Part shown: positions 35,333-44,424 of the stretch, in pieces
Numbering within the stretch: the first letter of the stretch is position 1
Layout: each line of letters begins with the position of its first letter
Assembly (NCBI RefSeq): GCF_014653175.1
Contig: NZ_BNAG01000001.1
Location: 992,001 to 1,056,000 of the forward strand
Origin: Roseivirga thermotolerans
Lineage (GTDB): Bacteria > Bacteroidota > Bacteroidia > Cytophagales > Cyclobacteriaceae
Length of the DNA: 64,000 nucleotides
Direction: 5' to 3'
Notes under the pieces: generated by a model
What the model saw: only the letters and a program-made list of their open reading frames with translations
Database searches by the model: none
What the model was told of the DNA's origin: nothing
Position numbers and translations under genes: made by a program

Positions 35333-36592
35333 ATGGAATCGAACAGAAAACAGCTGCTAAGAGCGCTTGGACCGGGCATTTTGTTTGCCAGCACCTGTAT
35401 AGGTGTTTCTCATTTGGTGCAGTCTACCCGGGCCGGAGCCGATTACGGCTTTCAACTACTTATTTTTATTGTACTTGCCAATTTGTTTAAATATCCCTTC
35501 TTTGAATTTGGCAGTCGATATGCAGGGGCCACAAAAAAAAGTATTCTGGAAGGGTACAAACAAGAGGGGAGTTGGGTGTTGTGGGTTTATTTCTTGCTGA
35601 GTCTGGCTTCAATGTTTACGGTTACGGCTGCCGTTACATTTGTTACGGCAGGAATGCTTAACAACCTAATGGGTTGGAGGTTAGATCCTACCTTGGTTTC
35701 GGGCCTTATTTTGGTTTTTTGTACGCTGGTGTTGGCTATAGGAAGATATAGTTTGCTGGACAGCCTGCTCAAGGTTATTGGTTCTGTGCTGCTTATTTCT
35801 ACTCTTACAGCCTTTTTTGGGGTGTTGTTCAAAGGCCCTATAGAACCTGTAGCAGGCTTCGTTCCTAAGGAGCTTATGGAACGGGAAGGTGTCATTTTCC
35901 TCATTGCCCTAATGGGGTGGATGCCCACGGCTGTGGATCTTTCTACCTGGAATAGCCTTTGGGCCGTAGAGCGAATGAAGCAAACCGGCTACCAAACCAA
36001 AATGCGCGAAGTACTTTTCGATTTTAACTTTGGTTACATTGTCACGGCCGTGCTGGCTCTTTGTTTTCTAACTCTGGGAGCATTTGTTATGTATGGGTCA
36101 GGTACTGAGCTATCTAGCAATAGCACCGTGTTTTCCGATCAGGTAGTGAAGTTATATACGAACGCATTGGGTGGTTGGGCTTACCTTATAATTGCTATAG
36201 CCGCGTTTTCAACCATGTTTAGTACTACTATTACCGTGGTCGATGGCTTCGGAAGAGCTATGGGAGAGACTCTTCGGCTGCTTTTCTTTAAAACTACAGC
36301 CATTAGAACCCTTTACACAATTATGATGGTATTGGTGGCAGCTATTTCATTCTTGTTCATTCTTGTACTCTCCTCCAACCTAAAGGATCTGGTAGATTTG
36401 GCCACTACACTATCGTTTGTCATCGCGCCTGTATTTGCTTTTATCAACTATAAGGTGATCATGTCCGATCAGATTGAACAAGCCTACAAACCCAAAGGGT
36501 GGCTCAAAGTGCTGGCAATTTGCGGCCTGATTTTCCTTACTCTTTTCGCAATTATCTATCTGGCTGTATATTTTGAGCTGATTTCCCTCTGA
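35333..36592 (+). CDS. Divergent Nramp-family transporter
   Basis: 419 residues, 11 or so membrane helices with the LeuT-like Nramp layout. The first helix aligns as LGPGILFASTCIGVSHLVQSTRAGADYGF, so the metal-site DPGN of classical Nramp proteins reads GVSH here. Helix 6 reads ALMGWMPTAVDLSTWNSLW, keeping the Met but replacing the MPHN His and Asn. Both metal-coordinating motifs are therefore changed and Mn/Fe transport should not be assumed; related lineages with altered motifs transport Mg2+ or other substrates. The start is the ATG at 35333. Divergent from hsp20; tRNA-Asn follows. Confidence 0.82.
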   Translation: MESNRKQLLRALGPGILFASTCIGVSHLVQSTRAGADYGFQLLIFIVLANLFKYPFFEFGSRYAGATKKSILEGYKQEGSWVLWVYFLLSLASMFTVTAAVTFVTAGMLNNLMGWRLDPTLVSGLILVFCTLVLAIGRYSLLDSLLKVIGSVLLISTLTAFFGVLFKGPIEPVAGFVPKELMEREGVIFLIALMGWMPTAVDLSTWNSLWAVERMKQTGYQTKMREVLFDFNFGYIVTAVLALCFLTLGAFVMYGSGTELSSNSTVFSDQVVKLYTNALGGWAYLIIAIAAFSTMFSTTITVVDGFGRAMGETLRLLFFKTTAIRTLYTIMMVLVAAISFLFILVLSSNLKDLVDLATTLSFVIAPVFAFINYKVIMSDQIEQAYKPKGWLKVLAICGLIFLTLFAIIYLAVYFELISL

Positions 36593-36687
36593 TTTTTTTG
36601 AAAATCTGCTCAAAGCTTTTGGTTTATATTTTCGCATCTGCTAATATTGCACACCCATTCGCAAGATGAGCGAATGAAATACAAAAT

Positions 36688-36761
36688 TCCTCCTTAGCTC
36701 AGTTGGTTAGAGCATCTGACTGTTAATCAGAGGGTCCTTGGTTCGAGCCCAAGAGGAGGAG
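36688..36761 (+). tRNA. tRNA-Asn (GTT)
   Basis: A 74-nt cloverleaf. The acceptor arm TCCTCCT (36688-36694) pairs with AGGAGGA (36754-36760), followed by discriminator G. The D arm is GCTC/GAGC, the anticodon stem TCTGA/TCAGA with loop CTGTTAA (anticodon GTT), and the T arm CTTGG/CCAAG with TTCGAGC. CCA is not encoded. A hairpin terminator follows at once, and part of the tRNA is repeated at 37089-37139. Confidence 0.97.
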
Positions 36762-36771
36762 CTCAAAGAGT

Positions 36772-36798
36772 AAGGCTGGCAAATTTGCCGGCCTTTTT
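36772..36798 (+). terminator. Rho-independent terminator after tRNA-Asn
   Basis: AAGGCTGGC and GCCGGCCTT (one G-T pair) form a stem with loop AAATTT, then TTTTT. The only possible start codon of the next gene, a TTG at 36785, lies in this hairpin. Confidence 0.75.
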
Positions 36799-37093
36799 CG
36801 TTTACATAAAACACACCACCTACATACTGTATTCTCCTGGAATAGACCGATACGATATTGGCTACACCTCATCATTTTCAGACCGACTGAGTTTTCATAA
36901 CGATGGTGCCCGGAACAAGATATGGACAAAGCGAGGTATTCCCTGGGAGGTTTATCTGACTGTTGAAGGACTGGAAAAGTCAACGGCCCGCAAGCTAGAG
37001 CTGCACCTGAAAAAGATGAAATCGAGGAACTATTTAAAGGAGCTAAAGCAAAACCCGAAGAAGCTGGAAGAGCTTCTGTTAAAATTGAGTTAG
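36785..37093 (+). CDS. GIY-YIG nuclease-family small protein
   Basis: 102 residues of a GIY-YIG domain. The first strand pair reads TYILYSPGIDRYDIGYTSSFSDRLSFHN (the 'GIY' position is TYIL and the 'YIG' position is YDIG). Then come WTKRGIPWEVYLTVEGLEKSTARKLELHLKKMKSRNYLKEL with the catalytic-type Arg near 34 and Glu in the helix AxxLExxLK. Such small proteins resemble the URI/UvrC nuclease domain. No ATG or GTG exists at the expected start; the TTG at 36785, inside the tRNA terminator, is the only candidate, so expression is uncertain. Its stop codon TAG (37091-37093) lies within the tRNA remnant. Confidence 0.7.
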   Translation: MPAFFVYIKHTTYILYSPGIDRYDIGYTSSFSDRLSFHNDGARNKIWTKRGIPWEVYLTVEGLEKSTARKLELHLKKMKSRNYLKELKQNPKKLEELLLKLS

Positions 37094-37139
37094 AGCTTCT
37101 GATCCCGATTTATCGGGAAGGGTCCTTGGTTCGAGCCCA
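37089..37139 (+). repeat. tRNA-Asn remnant (partial direct repeat)
   Basis: GTTAGAGCTTCTGA (37089-37102) copies tRNA bases 36706-36719 with one mismatch, and 37119-37139 is identical over 21 bases to 36731-36751 (T-arm region). Between them the anticodon arm is replaced by a perfect hairpin, TCCCGAT-TT-ATCGGGA (37103-37118). The copy is too incomplete to be a tRNA and marks the far end of the GIY-YIG cassette. Confidence 0.85.
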
Positions 37140-37221
37140 TGCCAACGAGTGTTCCCCCTTGGCTTTTGCCTGATTTCGAATATTATACTAGAGCAAAACC
37201 GATAATCGTTATCTTCACGTC

Positions 37222-38061
37222 ATGCTAAAGAAGCTATTGCTTTTAGGTTTAATTGCTGCTGTTTCGGCTTGCGGAGGGATCAATCAGGTGTTGGCTCCGG
37301 CTAAAGAGGAGGTAGATCCTGATAAGCCCAATATTACTTTGGAAGATGAAAAGTCTGCTAAGGAAGACTCCATTCCCGATGCTGAACTTAAAGTGAAGAA
37401 GAACTTCTTCTTTGGAGAGAAAACAAAAAAGGCATTTACTGCCTATCGCGACCGAAACACAGAGGACTACAGGCTATTCAATGTATTACCAGAACCTATA
37501 CAGGTTGATCGTTATGTTCAGGAAATCTTCTATCACAACACTGAGAGAGACGCAGTTACTAAAGTGCAAGGTAGAGGCCAAACGCTGGCGCGGGTATTGC
37601 ACGGTCCTTATGAACGGCTTGTGAATGACGTGGTGGTAGAGAAAGGCCAATTTATTTATGGAATGAAACATGGCACTTGGCTTTATCAGAGAAAAGACTC
37701 AACCCTTTATGACAAAGAACACTATGTAAAAGGGTGGCTTAGAGATGCCAAGATCACCTATTATGATGAAGACACCAAAACCAAAGTCAAAGAGGTAATT
37801 CCTTATCAATACGGAAAAAAGGAAGGGTTCTATTATCTGTTTTTTGAGAGTGGAAATATAGCCGTTAAAGGGCAATATGTGTTCGATCAAAAGGTGGGTG
37901 TCTGGGAAGAGTTCCACAATATACCAGGGGTAGTGGTTCAGAAACGTCAAATCCAATATCCATCCAACTTCTACGACTGGGATTTTGAGCCCTACATTAT
38001 GAGAGAATGGAACAGAAATTCTCAGACCGTATACGTTTCGCCCAAGATCAGGCCTCAATAG
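37222..38061 (+). CDS. Lipoprotein with MORN/YwqK-like repeats
   Basis: 279 residues. A lipoprotein signal (LLLLGLIAAVSAC, Cys17) is followed by an acidic linker and then repeats of the 'GxxxGxWxxY' type: GPYERLVNDVVVEKGQFIYGMKHGTWLYQRKDST, YVKGWLRDAKITYYDE, QYGKKEGFYYLFFESGNIAVKGQYVFDQKVGVWEEF. These beta-hairpin repeats occur in MORN and YwqK-type proteins; the function of secreted Bacteroidota forms is unknown. It ends overlapping the convergent yraN gene by 7 bases. Confidence 0.78.
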   Translation: MLKKLLLLGLIAAVSACGGINQVLAPAKEEVDPDKPNITLEDEKSAKEDSIPDAELKVKKNFFFGEKTKKAFTAYRDRNTEDYRLFNVLPEPIQVDRYVQEIFYHNTERDAVTKVQGRGQTLARVLHGPYERLVNDVVVEKGQFIYGMKHGTWLYQRKDSTLYDKEHYVKGWLRDAKITYYDEDTKTKVKEVIPYQYGKKEGFYYLFFESGNIAVKGQYVFDQKVGVWEEFHNIPGVVVQKRQIQYPSNFYDWDFEPYIMREWNRNSQTVYVSPKIRPQ

Positions 38062-38399
38062 AATGCGTCTTTAAGATGTTCAATATCTGTGGTCTCTTTA
38101 TTGATAAGTACGGCTACAATATCGAAGCGAATGTCTCCCTTCCAGGCATGCTCAATTACATAATTTTCGGCAGCTCTGATAATGGCTTTTTGCTGGTTTT
38201 GAGAAACAAACTCTTCGGGAAAACCAAATTCAACCGATCGTCTGGTTTTAACTTCAACAAAAACCAAAAGATTATCTTTCCGGCAGATCACATCAATTTC
38301 TGACTTTTTATGCCTGAAATTTCGCACAACAATTTCATAGCCATGGCTTTGTAGAAAGCTGCAGGCTAAATCTTCTCCTTTTTTGCCAAACGTTTGCAT
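38055..38399 (-). CDS. yraN: YraN family endonuclease-fold protein (UPF0102)
   Basis: 114 residues with the restriction-endonuclease-like UPF0102 core: GKKGEDLACSFLQSHGYEIVVRNFRHKKSEIDVICRKDNLLVFVEVKTRR (the E-I-D ... E-V-K active-site pattern) and INKETTDIEHLKDAF at the end. Members may act on Holliday-type DNA structures, but the role is not settled. Full length for the family. The start is the ATG at 38399; pgi diverges. Confidence 0.9.
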   Translation of the reverse strand: MQTFGKKGEDLACSFLQSHGYEIVVRNFRHKKSEIDVICRKDNLLVFVEVKTRRSVEFGFPEEFVSQNQQKAIIRAAENYVIEHAWKGDIRFDIVAVLINKETTDIEHLKDAFY

Positions 38400-38470
38400 G
38401 GATAAGACATTCGTGGAACTTAATTTAGGTAAATATTTGAACTAACTTCATCGCTCAAACCTGTGAAACC

Positions 38471-40126
38471 ATGCTTGAGAATATAAACCCAACTACAACT
38501 GCAGCCTGGCAAAAGCTTTCGGAACATGCGCAGGAAATGAAAGAGGTCCACATGAAAGAACTCTTCCGGGCCGATCGTAATCGTTTTGAAAGGTTTTCTT
38601 ACAGACTCGGAGATATTTATATAGACTATTCAAAGAACCTGTTAACAGAAAAAACACTTCAGTTACTTCTGGAATTAGCAGAGGAGTGCAAGGTTAGAGA
38701 GGCTGCTCAAGCTATGTTTAAGGGGGAGAAAATCAATGTTACGGAAGACCGGTCAGTACTCCATATTGCACTCAGAAACCGCAGCAACCGCCCCATAAAA
38801 GTAGCTGACACCGATGTAATGCCGGAAGTTAATGCGGCATTAGAAAAGATGCGTCTGTTTGCAGATAAAATAACAGGGGGCAAGTGGTTGGGCTATACGG
38901 GCAAGCCTATTAAGAACATTGTAAATATTGGTATTGGAGGGTCTGATTTGGGGCCAGTTATGGTTACAGAGGCCCTAAAACCCTATGCTACCTTTGGCAT
39001 CAAACCCTACTTTGTTTCAAATGTAGATGGAACCCACCTTGCCGAAGTGTTGAAGCAGGTAGAGGCAGAAGAAACTCTTTTTATGATTGCCTCCAAAACC
39101 TTTACTACTCAAGAAACAATGACTAACGCCCAGTCGGCCAAAGACTGGTTTATTGCACAAGGAGGAAGTGCTTCTGACGTGGCCAAGCACTTTGTGGCTC
39201 TTTCTACCAATGCCGGTGCTGTAGCCGACTTTGGTATTGATACCCAAAATATGTTTGAGTTTTGGGACTGGGTAGGTGGCCGTTACTCGCTTTGGTCTTC
39301 CATTGGCCTTTCTATAGCATGCACTATTGGTTTCCGAAACTTTGAAGAGCTCCTGAGCGGTGCACACTCCATGGACGAACACTTTTTAAATGCATCGCCA
39401 AGCGCGAATATTCCGCTGATTCTGGCACTGATTGGAATTTGGTATGGTAATTTTTTCGGGAGCGAGTCTGAAGCCATTCTCCCCTATGACCAATACATGC
39501 ATCGATTTGCCGCTTACTTTCAGCAAGGTAATATGGAGAGCAACGGCAAGTCGGTTGATCGAAATGGAAATAAAGTTAGCTACCAAACAGGCCCCATTGT
39601 TTGGGGAGAACCTGGAACCAACGGTCAGCATGCCTTTTACCAACTCATTCACCAAGGCACTAAGTTAATCCCTTGCGATTTTCTGGCTCCGGTCGTGAGC
39701 CATAACCCAATTGGAGACCATCATTTAAAACTGCTTTCCAATTTTTTTGCTCAAACTGAGGCCCTCATGAATGGCAAGTCTTTGCAAGAAGTAGAAGCAG
39801 AACTAAAAGCTCAGGGCAAAACACCAAAAGAAATAGAACAGCTTGCCCCTTTTAAAGTCTTTGAGGGGAACAAGCCCACCAACAGTATTCTTTATAAAAA
39901 ACTTACTCCGTTCGTTTTAGGAAGTCTCATTGCTATGTACGAACATAAGATTTTTGTGCAGGGTGTAATCTGGAACATCTATAGTTTCGACCAATGGGGG
40001 GTAGAGTTAGGCAAGGTGTTGGCCAAAAAAATTCTACCCGAGCTTAAGTCACATAGGCAGGTCTACAGCCACGATTCATCGACCAACGGTTTAATTAATG
40101 TCTTCAAAAGCTATAGAAATTCATGA
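38471..40126 (+). CDS. pgi: Glucose-6-phosphate isomerase
   Basis: 551 residues, full length for the long PGI type. It interconverts glucose-6-phosphate and fructose-6-phosphate. Seen: [87 protein letters not shown] and [26 protein letters not shown], with the catalytic Glu, His and Lys (final [14 protein letters not shown]). The stop overlaps the manA start (ATGA), so the two hexose-phosphate isomerases form an operon. Confidence 0.97.
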   Translation: MLENINPTTTAAWQKLSEHAQEMKEVHMKELFRADRNRFERFSYRLGDIYIDYSKNLLTEKTLQLLLELAEECKVREAAQAMFKGEKINVTEDRSVLHIALRNRSNRPIKVADTDVMPEVNAALEKMRLFADKITGGKWLGYTGKPIKNIVNIGIGGSDLGPVMVTEALKPYATFGIKPYFVSNVDGTHLAEVLKQVEAEETLFMIASKTFTTQETMTNAQSAKDWFIAQGGSASDVAKHFVALSTNAGAVADFGIDTQNMFEFWDWVGGRYSLWSSIGLSIACTIGFRNFEELLSGAHSMDEHFLNASPSANIPLILALIGIWYGNFFGSESEAILPYDQYMHRFAAYFQQGNMESNGKSVDRNGNKVSYQTGPIVWGEPGTNGQHAFYQLIHQGTKLIPCDFLAPVVSHNPIGDHHLKLLSNFFAQTEALMNGKSLQEVEAELKAQGKTPKEIEQLAPFKVFEGNKPTNSILYKKLTPFVLGSLIAMYEHKIFVQGVIWNIYSFDQWGVELGKVLAKKILPELKSHRQVYSHDSSTNGLINVFKSYRNS

Positions 40127-41109
40127 GCAAGAGATACCTGTACCCATTAAAATTTGAAACCATTTTTAAAGAGAAAATTTGGGGTGGAACAAAAATAAGG
40201 GATGTTCTGGGTAAGGATTTTTCTCCACTGAAAAACTGCGGTGAGACCTGGGAAATCTCAGGAGTGAAAGGTAATCTATCCAAAGTAGCCGAAGGAGTGT
40301 TGGCCGGAAGCACCTTGCCGGAGTTGATAGAGGAGTTTAAAGGCGATTTGGTGGGAGACAAGGTGTATGAAGCTTTTGGTAATGAATTTCCATTACTGGT
40401 CAAATTTATCGATGCCGCACAAGACCTGTCCATTCAGGTACACCCCGATGACAAGCTGGCCAAAGAGCGCCACAACTCATTAGGCAAGTCAGAAATGTGG
40501 TATGTTTTTCAGGCCGATCCCGGGTCAAGCCTTATAAGTGGCTTTAAGAGAGAAACCAACCGCGAAGAGTATTTGCAATACCTGAACAGTGGCAAACTCA
40601 CCGAGTTATTAAACCGGGAACAGGTGCACCCTGGAGATTGTTTCTACCTGCCCGCAGGCAGGGTGCATACCATAGGAAAAGGGCTTTTGTTGGCCGAAAT
40701 ACAACAATCTTCAGACATTACCTACCGTATATATGACTTCGATCGAGTAGACGATGAAGGGAACAAAAGAGAATTACATACCGACCAAGCCCTCGATGCC
40801 CTCGATTACAACGCCTACTCAGATTACAAAACTCCATATAAGAAGCGCCTCAATGAGGTAGTTCCACTGGTCGATTCCCAGTACTTTCAAACCAATTTAT
40901 TAGAGTTTACAACCGGTATAATTCGTGAGCATTATGAGCGCGATTCCTTTGTTATTTACACCTGTTTTGAGGGTGAGGCTGAATTGCAGACAGAGGGATT
41001 AACTACAAATATTTGTATGGGAGATGCAGTTTTATTGCCACGAAAGTTCAAAGAAGTGCATATTAGGGCCAAATCGGGTTTCAAAATGTTGGAAACTTTC
41101 ATGCCTTAG
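40123..41109 (+). CDS. manA: Mannose-6-phosphate isomerase, class I
   Basis: 328 residues, the short class I (cupin) form. It interconverts fructose-6-phosphate and mannose-6-phosphate, feeding GDP-mannose. Motifs: [46 protein letters not shown] (zinc Gln-His), KSEMWYV (zinc Glu), [40 protein letters not shown] (zinc His and catalytic Arg). Start coupled to pgi by ATGA. Confidence 0.95.
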   Translation: MSKRYLYPLKFETIFKEKIWGGTKIRDVLGKDFSPLKNCGETWEISGVKGNLSKVAEGVLAGSTLPELIEEFKGDLVGDKVYEAFGNEFPLLVKFIDAAQDLSIQVHPDDKLAKERHNSLGKSEMWYVFQADPGSSLISGFKRETNREEYLQYLNSGKLTELLNREQVHPGDCFYLPAGRVHTIGKGLLLAEIQQSSDITYRIYDFDRVDDEGNKRELHTDQALDALDYNAYSDYKTPYKKRLNEVVPLVDSQYFQTNLLEFTTGIIREHYERDSFVIYTCFEGEAELQTEGLTTNICMGDAVLLPRKFKEVHIRAKSGFKMLETFMP

Positions 41110-41123
41110 TCTATTTTTGGAAC

Positions 41124-41312
41124 ATGGCTGGTAAGAAGAATATGAAAAAGTTCTCGGCCACGTTCCTTAATTTGAAAGACAATAGCGTGGTCAAGACAGA
41201 GTTTCTTGCGCGAAATCAAACTTCTGCCCTGAGGAAAGCCAACAGACAAGTGACGAAAAACGTTCGTGTATTATCTGTAGAGCTTATTGGAGAGGGACAG
41301 AATGAGGCCTAA
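41124..41312 (+). CDS. Small basic protein, unknown
   Basis: 62 residues, strongly basic in the first half (MAGKKNMKKFSATFLNLKDNSV) with a helix rich in Ala, Arg and Gln (RNQTSALRKANRQV) and a hydrophobic final strand (VRVLSVELIG). No signal peptide and no family recognised. It starts 14 bases after manA and is followed by lipB 35 bases later, all on one strand. The beta-alpha-beta pattern may indicate a small nucleic-acid-binding fold, which is a guess. The position and regular composition make a true gene likely. Confidence 0.55.
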   Translation: MAGKKNMKKFSATFLNLKDNSVVKTEFLARNQTSALRKANRQVTKNVRVLSVELIGEGQNEA

Positions 41313-41347
41313 ATTAGCGTGCATATGTGGCCGATGACGCGTGAATC

Positions 41348-42073
41348 ATGAGTATTCTTCAGAATAAGAGAGTTGAGGTAATTAACCTGGGTAAGGAAGA
41401 TTACCAAAAAGTATGGGATTATCAGGAGTCGATCTTTAAACAAACTATTGATCGCAAAATTGCTAATCGCAAGCAGGAAGACTATACCCTTTTGCTACCT
41501 ACAGAAAACTATCTCATATTCTGTGAGCATCCTCATGTATACACTCTAGGGAAAAGTGGTTCGTTGGATAATCTGCTTCTTGATGAAGCAGGGTTGAGAG
41601 AACATCATGCCCAATTTTATAAGATTAACAGAGGCGGTGATATCACATATCACGGTCCGGGGCAGCTTGTTGCCTATCCGATTCTGGATTTAGAAAATTT
41701 CTTTACCGATATCCACAAGTATTTAAGGTTTTTAGAAGAAGCTGTAATTCTTACTATGGCCGATTTTGGCATTAGTGCCGGACGAATAGACGGGCTTACC
41801 GGAGTATGGGTAGATTTTGAAGAAGGGGCAGAAAACCCCAGGAAGATTTGTGCCATGGGAGTAAAGTCGAGCCGCTGGGTAACAATGCACGGACTAGCCC
41901 TTAATGTAAATACCGATCTCTCCTACTTCGGCCATATCATACCCTGCGGCATAGACGACAAAGCCGTAACCTCAATGCAGGCTGAGATTGGACAGGAGAT
42001 AGATATGGCTGAAGTTCAGAACAGTCTCCAAAACCACATTATAGCCACTTTTGGTATGGAGCTTGGGCAATGA
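41348..42073 (+). CDS. lipB: Octanoyl-[acyl-carrier-protein]:protein N-octanoyltransferase
   Basis: 241 residues of LipB, which moves octanoate from ACP to lipoyl-domain lysines, the first step of lipoate attachment. Seen: LIFCEHPHVYTLGKSGS, INRGGDITYHGPGQLVAYPILDL (active-site GGDITYHGPGQ), ICAMGVKSSRWVTMHGLALNVNTDL (catalytic Lys) and IIPCGIDDKAVTSM (catalytic Cys). lipA is not in the window. The stop overlaps the next gene's start (ATGA). Confidence 0.96.
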   Translation: MSILQNKRVEVINLGKEDYQKVWDYQESIFKQTIDRKIANRKQEDYTLLLPTENYLIFCEHPHVYTLGKSGSLDNLLLDEAGLREHHAQFYKINRGGDITYHGPGQLVAYPILDLENFFTDIHKYLRFLEEAVILTMADFGISAGRIDGLTGVWVDFEEGAENPRKICAMGVKSSRWVTMHGLALNVNTDLSYFGHIIPCGIDDKAVTSMQAEIGQEIDMAEVQNSLQNHIIATFGMELGQ

Positions 42074-43191
42074 GAACCAATCGAACATACCTCTTAGTGC
42101 TTACGCTACTTTTCACTTTGGTGGTATGCGGAATAGCTCTTCAAAAAAAGAAATCCACCACCCCGCACATTGCCACCGCAGATAAGCACAGGGGAGTTTG
42201 TTGGGTTGCAGGCCCCTATCCAATCGATTCGGCCAGCATAGCAGAATTGGTGCAAAACAATGTGAACTGGATTTCTCAAACGCCATTTGGCTGGCAGCGA
42301 GAGCACAACTCTCCGGATATTGGAACACAGATTGGAAGTCAAACCGGTTGGTGGGGAGAAAGAGACGAAGGCCTTAGGCAAACCACCCGACTGGCCAGGG
42401 AGCAGGGCATTAAGACTATACTCAAACCGCATATTTGGCTTCGCGATAGCCAGGGCAAGTGGCGTGGTGAAATAAGCATGCAGTCAGAAGAAGACTGGCA
42501 GAAGTGGTTTGCCAATTACGAGCAATTCATTTTGCACTACGCTCAATTGGCCCAGGAAGAAGGCATAGAAATGTTGTGCATTGGCACAGAACTGCACAGA
42601 ACCTGTGTAGAACGGGAAAATGATTGGCGACAGCTGATCGAAAAGATTAGAAACGTATATACAGGAGAGCTTACCTATGCTGCCAATTTTGCCGATGAAT
42701 ATCAAGACGTGGCCTTTTGGGATTTGTTGGATTATATTGGCGTGCAAGGATACTTTCCTGTAGCACAAAACGAAAACCCCACCATTCAGGAAGTGGAAGA
42801 AGGATGGCAAAAGCACCTCTCTCAACTAAAGGCTGTTTCTGCAAAGTATCAGAAGCCGATTCTCTTTACCGAGATTGGGTATAAGAGCACCAAAGATGCT
42901 GGCATTGAGCCTTGGCAGTGGCCACAACGGATGCCTTTTGAAAATAGAGAAGCCATACATTCTGAAGAAGCCCAGGCCAACTTATATACAGGAATGTTTC
43001 GTGCTCTAATGGATCAACCCTTTATAGCAGGCTTTCACCTTTGGAAATGGTACCCTAAAGTGTCTCAATTGGAAGAACGCAGCCGAAGCAGACGTAATCC
43101 TGACGATGGTCGCTTCAACATTGATTTTACTCCCCAACATAAAAAGGCCCAGCAAGTGATGAAACACTTTTATGGGCAGATGAACCAATAG
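42070..43191 (+). CDS. Glycoside hydrolase, GH113-like TIM-barrel
   Basis: 373 residues. An N-terminal hydrophobic segment (YLLVLTLLFTLVVCGIAL, residues 6-24) acts as signal or anchor. The barrel resembles GH113 and related beta-mannanase-type enzymes: HRGVCWVAGPYPIDSASIAELVQNNVNWISQTPFGWQ, EGIEMLCIGTELHRTCVERENDW (acid/base Glu) and KPILFTEIGYKS (nucleophile Glu). It therefore probably hydrolyses beta-linked sugars outside the cytoplasm; the substrate is inferred only. It starts in the lipB stop, an odd partner for lipoate synthesis. Confidence 0.8.
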   Translation: MRTNRTYLLVLTLLFTLVVCGIALQKKKSTTPHIATADKHRGVCWVAGPYPIDSASIAELVQNNVNWISQTPFGWQREHNSPDIGTQIGSQTGWWGERDEGLRQTTRLAREQGIKTILKPHIWLRDSQGKWRGEISMQSEEDWQKWFANYEQFILHYAQLAQEEGIEMLCIGTELHRTCVERENDWRQLIEKIRNVYTGELTYAANFADEYQDVAFWDLLDYIGVQGYFPVAQNENPTIQEVEEGWQKHLSQLKAVSAKYQKPILFTEIGYKSTKDAGIEPWQWPQRMPFENREAIHSEEAQANLYTGMFRALMDQPFIAGFHLWKWYPKVSQLEERSRSRRNPDDGRFNIDFTPQHKKAQQVMKHFYGQMNQ

Positions 43192-43210
43192 CCTTTACTA
43201 TTTTTGTGGC

Positions 43211-43609
43211 ATGCGCAAAGACATAAAAATGCCTGAGGTTACAGGAGTAAAGGTTTGTATAGCCAAGTCGGTGAACAATTTAGGTGAGAGCGAATGGCAC
43301 GTATACCTTATTAACCAAAACCTAATAGAGCTGAACAACGTGATGGTGGTCTCTAAGGGTTTTGAGTCAAAGTCGGCAGATGCACGCAAAACCTCTACTC
43401 TCAGACACATGATTGAAAAAGTTCAAGAGCAATCGGTAGCCAAAATAGAAAGCATTTCTCCTGAAGTGTTTGGCTTTTTCAATGAGTTTTGGGTTAGTTA
43501 CTATATCATGAATCAGGTGTTCGATAAGAAATTCGTGATTCAGCCCTTTCATGAATTTGAACTAGAGCAAATTCAAGAGTTAGATCTGCCAGGTAAATAC
43601 GCCACTTGA
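43211..43609 (+). CDS. Conserved Bacteroidota protein of unknown function
   Basis: 132 residues, no signal peptide or membrane segment. Start at the ATG 43211 (MRKDIKMPEVTGVKVCIAKSV). The pattern DWNVYLINxxxIxLxxVMVVSKGF and TSTLRHMIEKV resembles a conserved family often mislabelled in this phylum as a PheRS alpha subunit; nothing in the 132 residues supports a synthetase. The sequence has strand-rich halves split by a basic stretch. Function unknown. It lies 19 bases after the GH113-like gene and 34 bases before the exonuclease gene. Confidence 0.75.
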   Translation: MRKDIKMPEVTGVKVCIAKSVNNLGESEWHVYLINQNLIELNNVMVVSKGFESKSADARKTSTLRHMIEKVQEQSVAKIESISPEVFGFFNEFWVSYYIMNQVFDKKFVIQPFHEFELEQIQELDLPGKYAT

Positions 43610-43643
43610 TATTGCCTCGATTATTTCTAAATTAATCGACTCT

Positions 43644-44360
43644 ATGAAGGTTAATGATCTTAAACACATACTTTTTCTGGATATTGAAACCGTAGCCGAG
43701 AAGGCTTCTTTCCATGATTTAGACCAGAGAAAACAAGAGCTTTGGGCAAAAAAGTCTTCTTTTTTTCGTGAGGCAGAACACCACAGCCCTGAAGAACTTT
43801 ATAACAAGGCCGGTATATATGCCGAATTTGGAAAGGTTGTGGTTATTTCGGTTGGTTACTTCTCGCAACTAGAGCCACAACCGGAGTTTCGGATTACCGC
43901 TTTTGCCGATCACGATGAAAAGAAAGTGTTACAGCAAACGGCCGATTTACTCAACGGCCATTTCAATCACAAAGAAACAAGGCTTTGTGCTCATAACGGC
44001 AAGGAGTTCGATTTTCCCTACATGGCCAGGCGTATGCTCATTCATGGTATAGCCTTGCCCAATGCATTGCAACTATCAGGTAAAAAGCCTTGGGAAATAA
44101 ACCATCTGGATACCCTGGAGTTGTGGAAGTTTGGAGACTACAAGCACTTCACCTCACTCGACCTTCTGGCTGCTATATTTGAAATAGAAAGCAGTAAAGA
44201 CGATATTGACGGTAGTCAGGTAAACGAAGTTTACTACAAAGCCAGCGACTTAGAGCGTATTACAGAATATTGCAAACGCGATGTTTCAGTGCTTGTGCAA
44301 GTCTTTTTAAAGCTCAATCAGTTGCCGCTACTCAAAGAAGAAAATATCATTATGGTTTAA
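43644..44360 (+). CDS. DEDD-type 3'-5' exonuclease family protein
   Basis: 238 residues with an RNase H-like DEDD fold: HILFLDIETVAEK (first Asp and Glu), LCAHNGKEFDFPYMARRMLIHGI (second Asp), HLDTLELWKFGDYKHFTSLDLLAAIF and ITEYCKRDVSVLVQVFLKL (final Asp in the Y/C-x3-D motif). This family is often called 'predicted 3'-5' exonuclease related to PolB' and degrades DNA or RNA ends; the substrate is unknown. It reads in the same direction as rnr, 64 bases upstream. Confidence 0.85.
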   Translation: MKVNDLKHILFLDIETVAEKASFHDLDQRKQELWAKKSSFFREAEHHSPEELYNKAGIYAEFGKVVVISVGYFSQLEPQPEFRITAFADHDEKKVLQQTADLLNGHFNHKETRLCAHNGKEFDFPYMARRMLIHGIALPNALQLSGKKPWEINHLDTLELWKFGDYKHFTSLDLLAAIFEIESSKDDIDGSQVNEVYYKASDLERITEYCKRDVSVLVQVFLKLNQLPLLKEENIIMV

Positions 44361-44424
44361 GTACGGTAACAACCATAATTAGCATTATTAAAACTAACTT
44401 TAAACTGCACCATAACAATCATTC

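Noticed and set aside
36723-36983. A minus-strand frame running through tRNA-Asn and the GIY-YIG gene
   Set aside because: It would translate antisense tRNA and has no family match.
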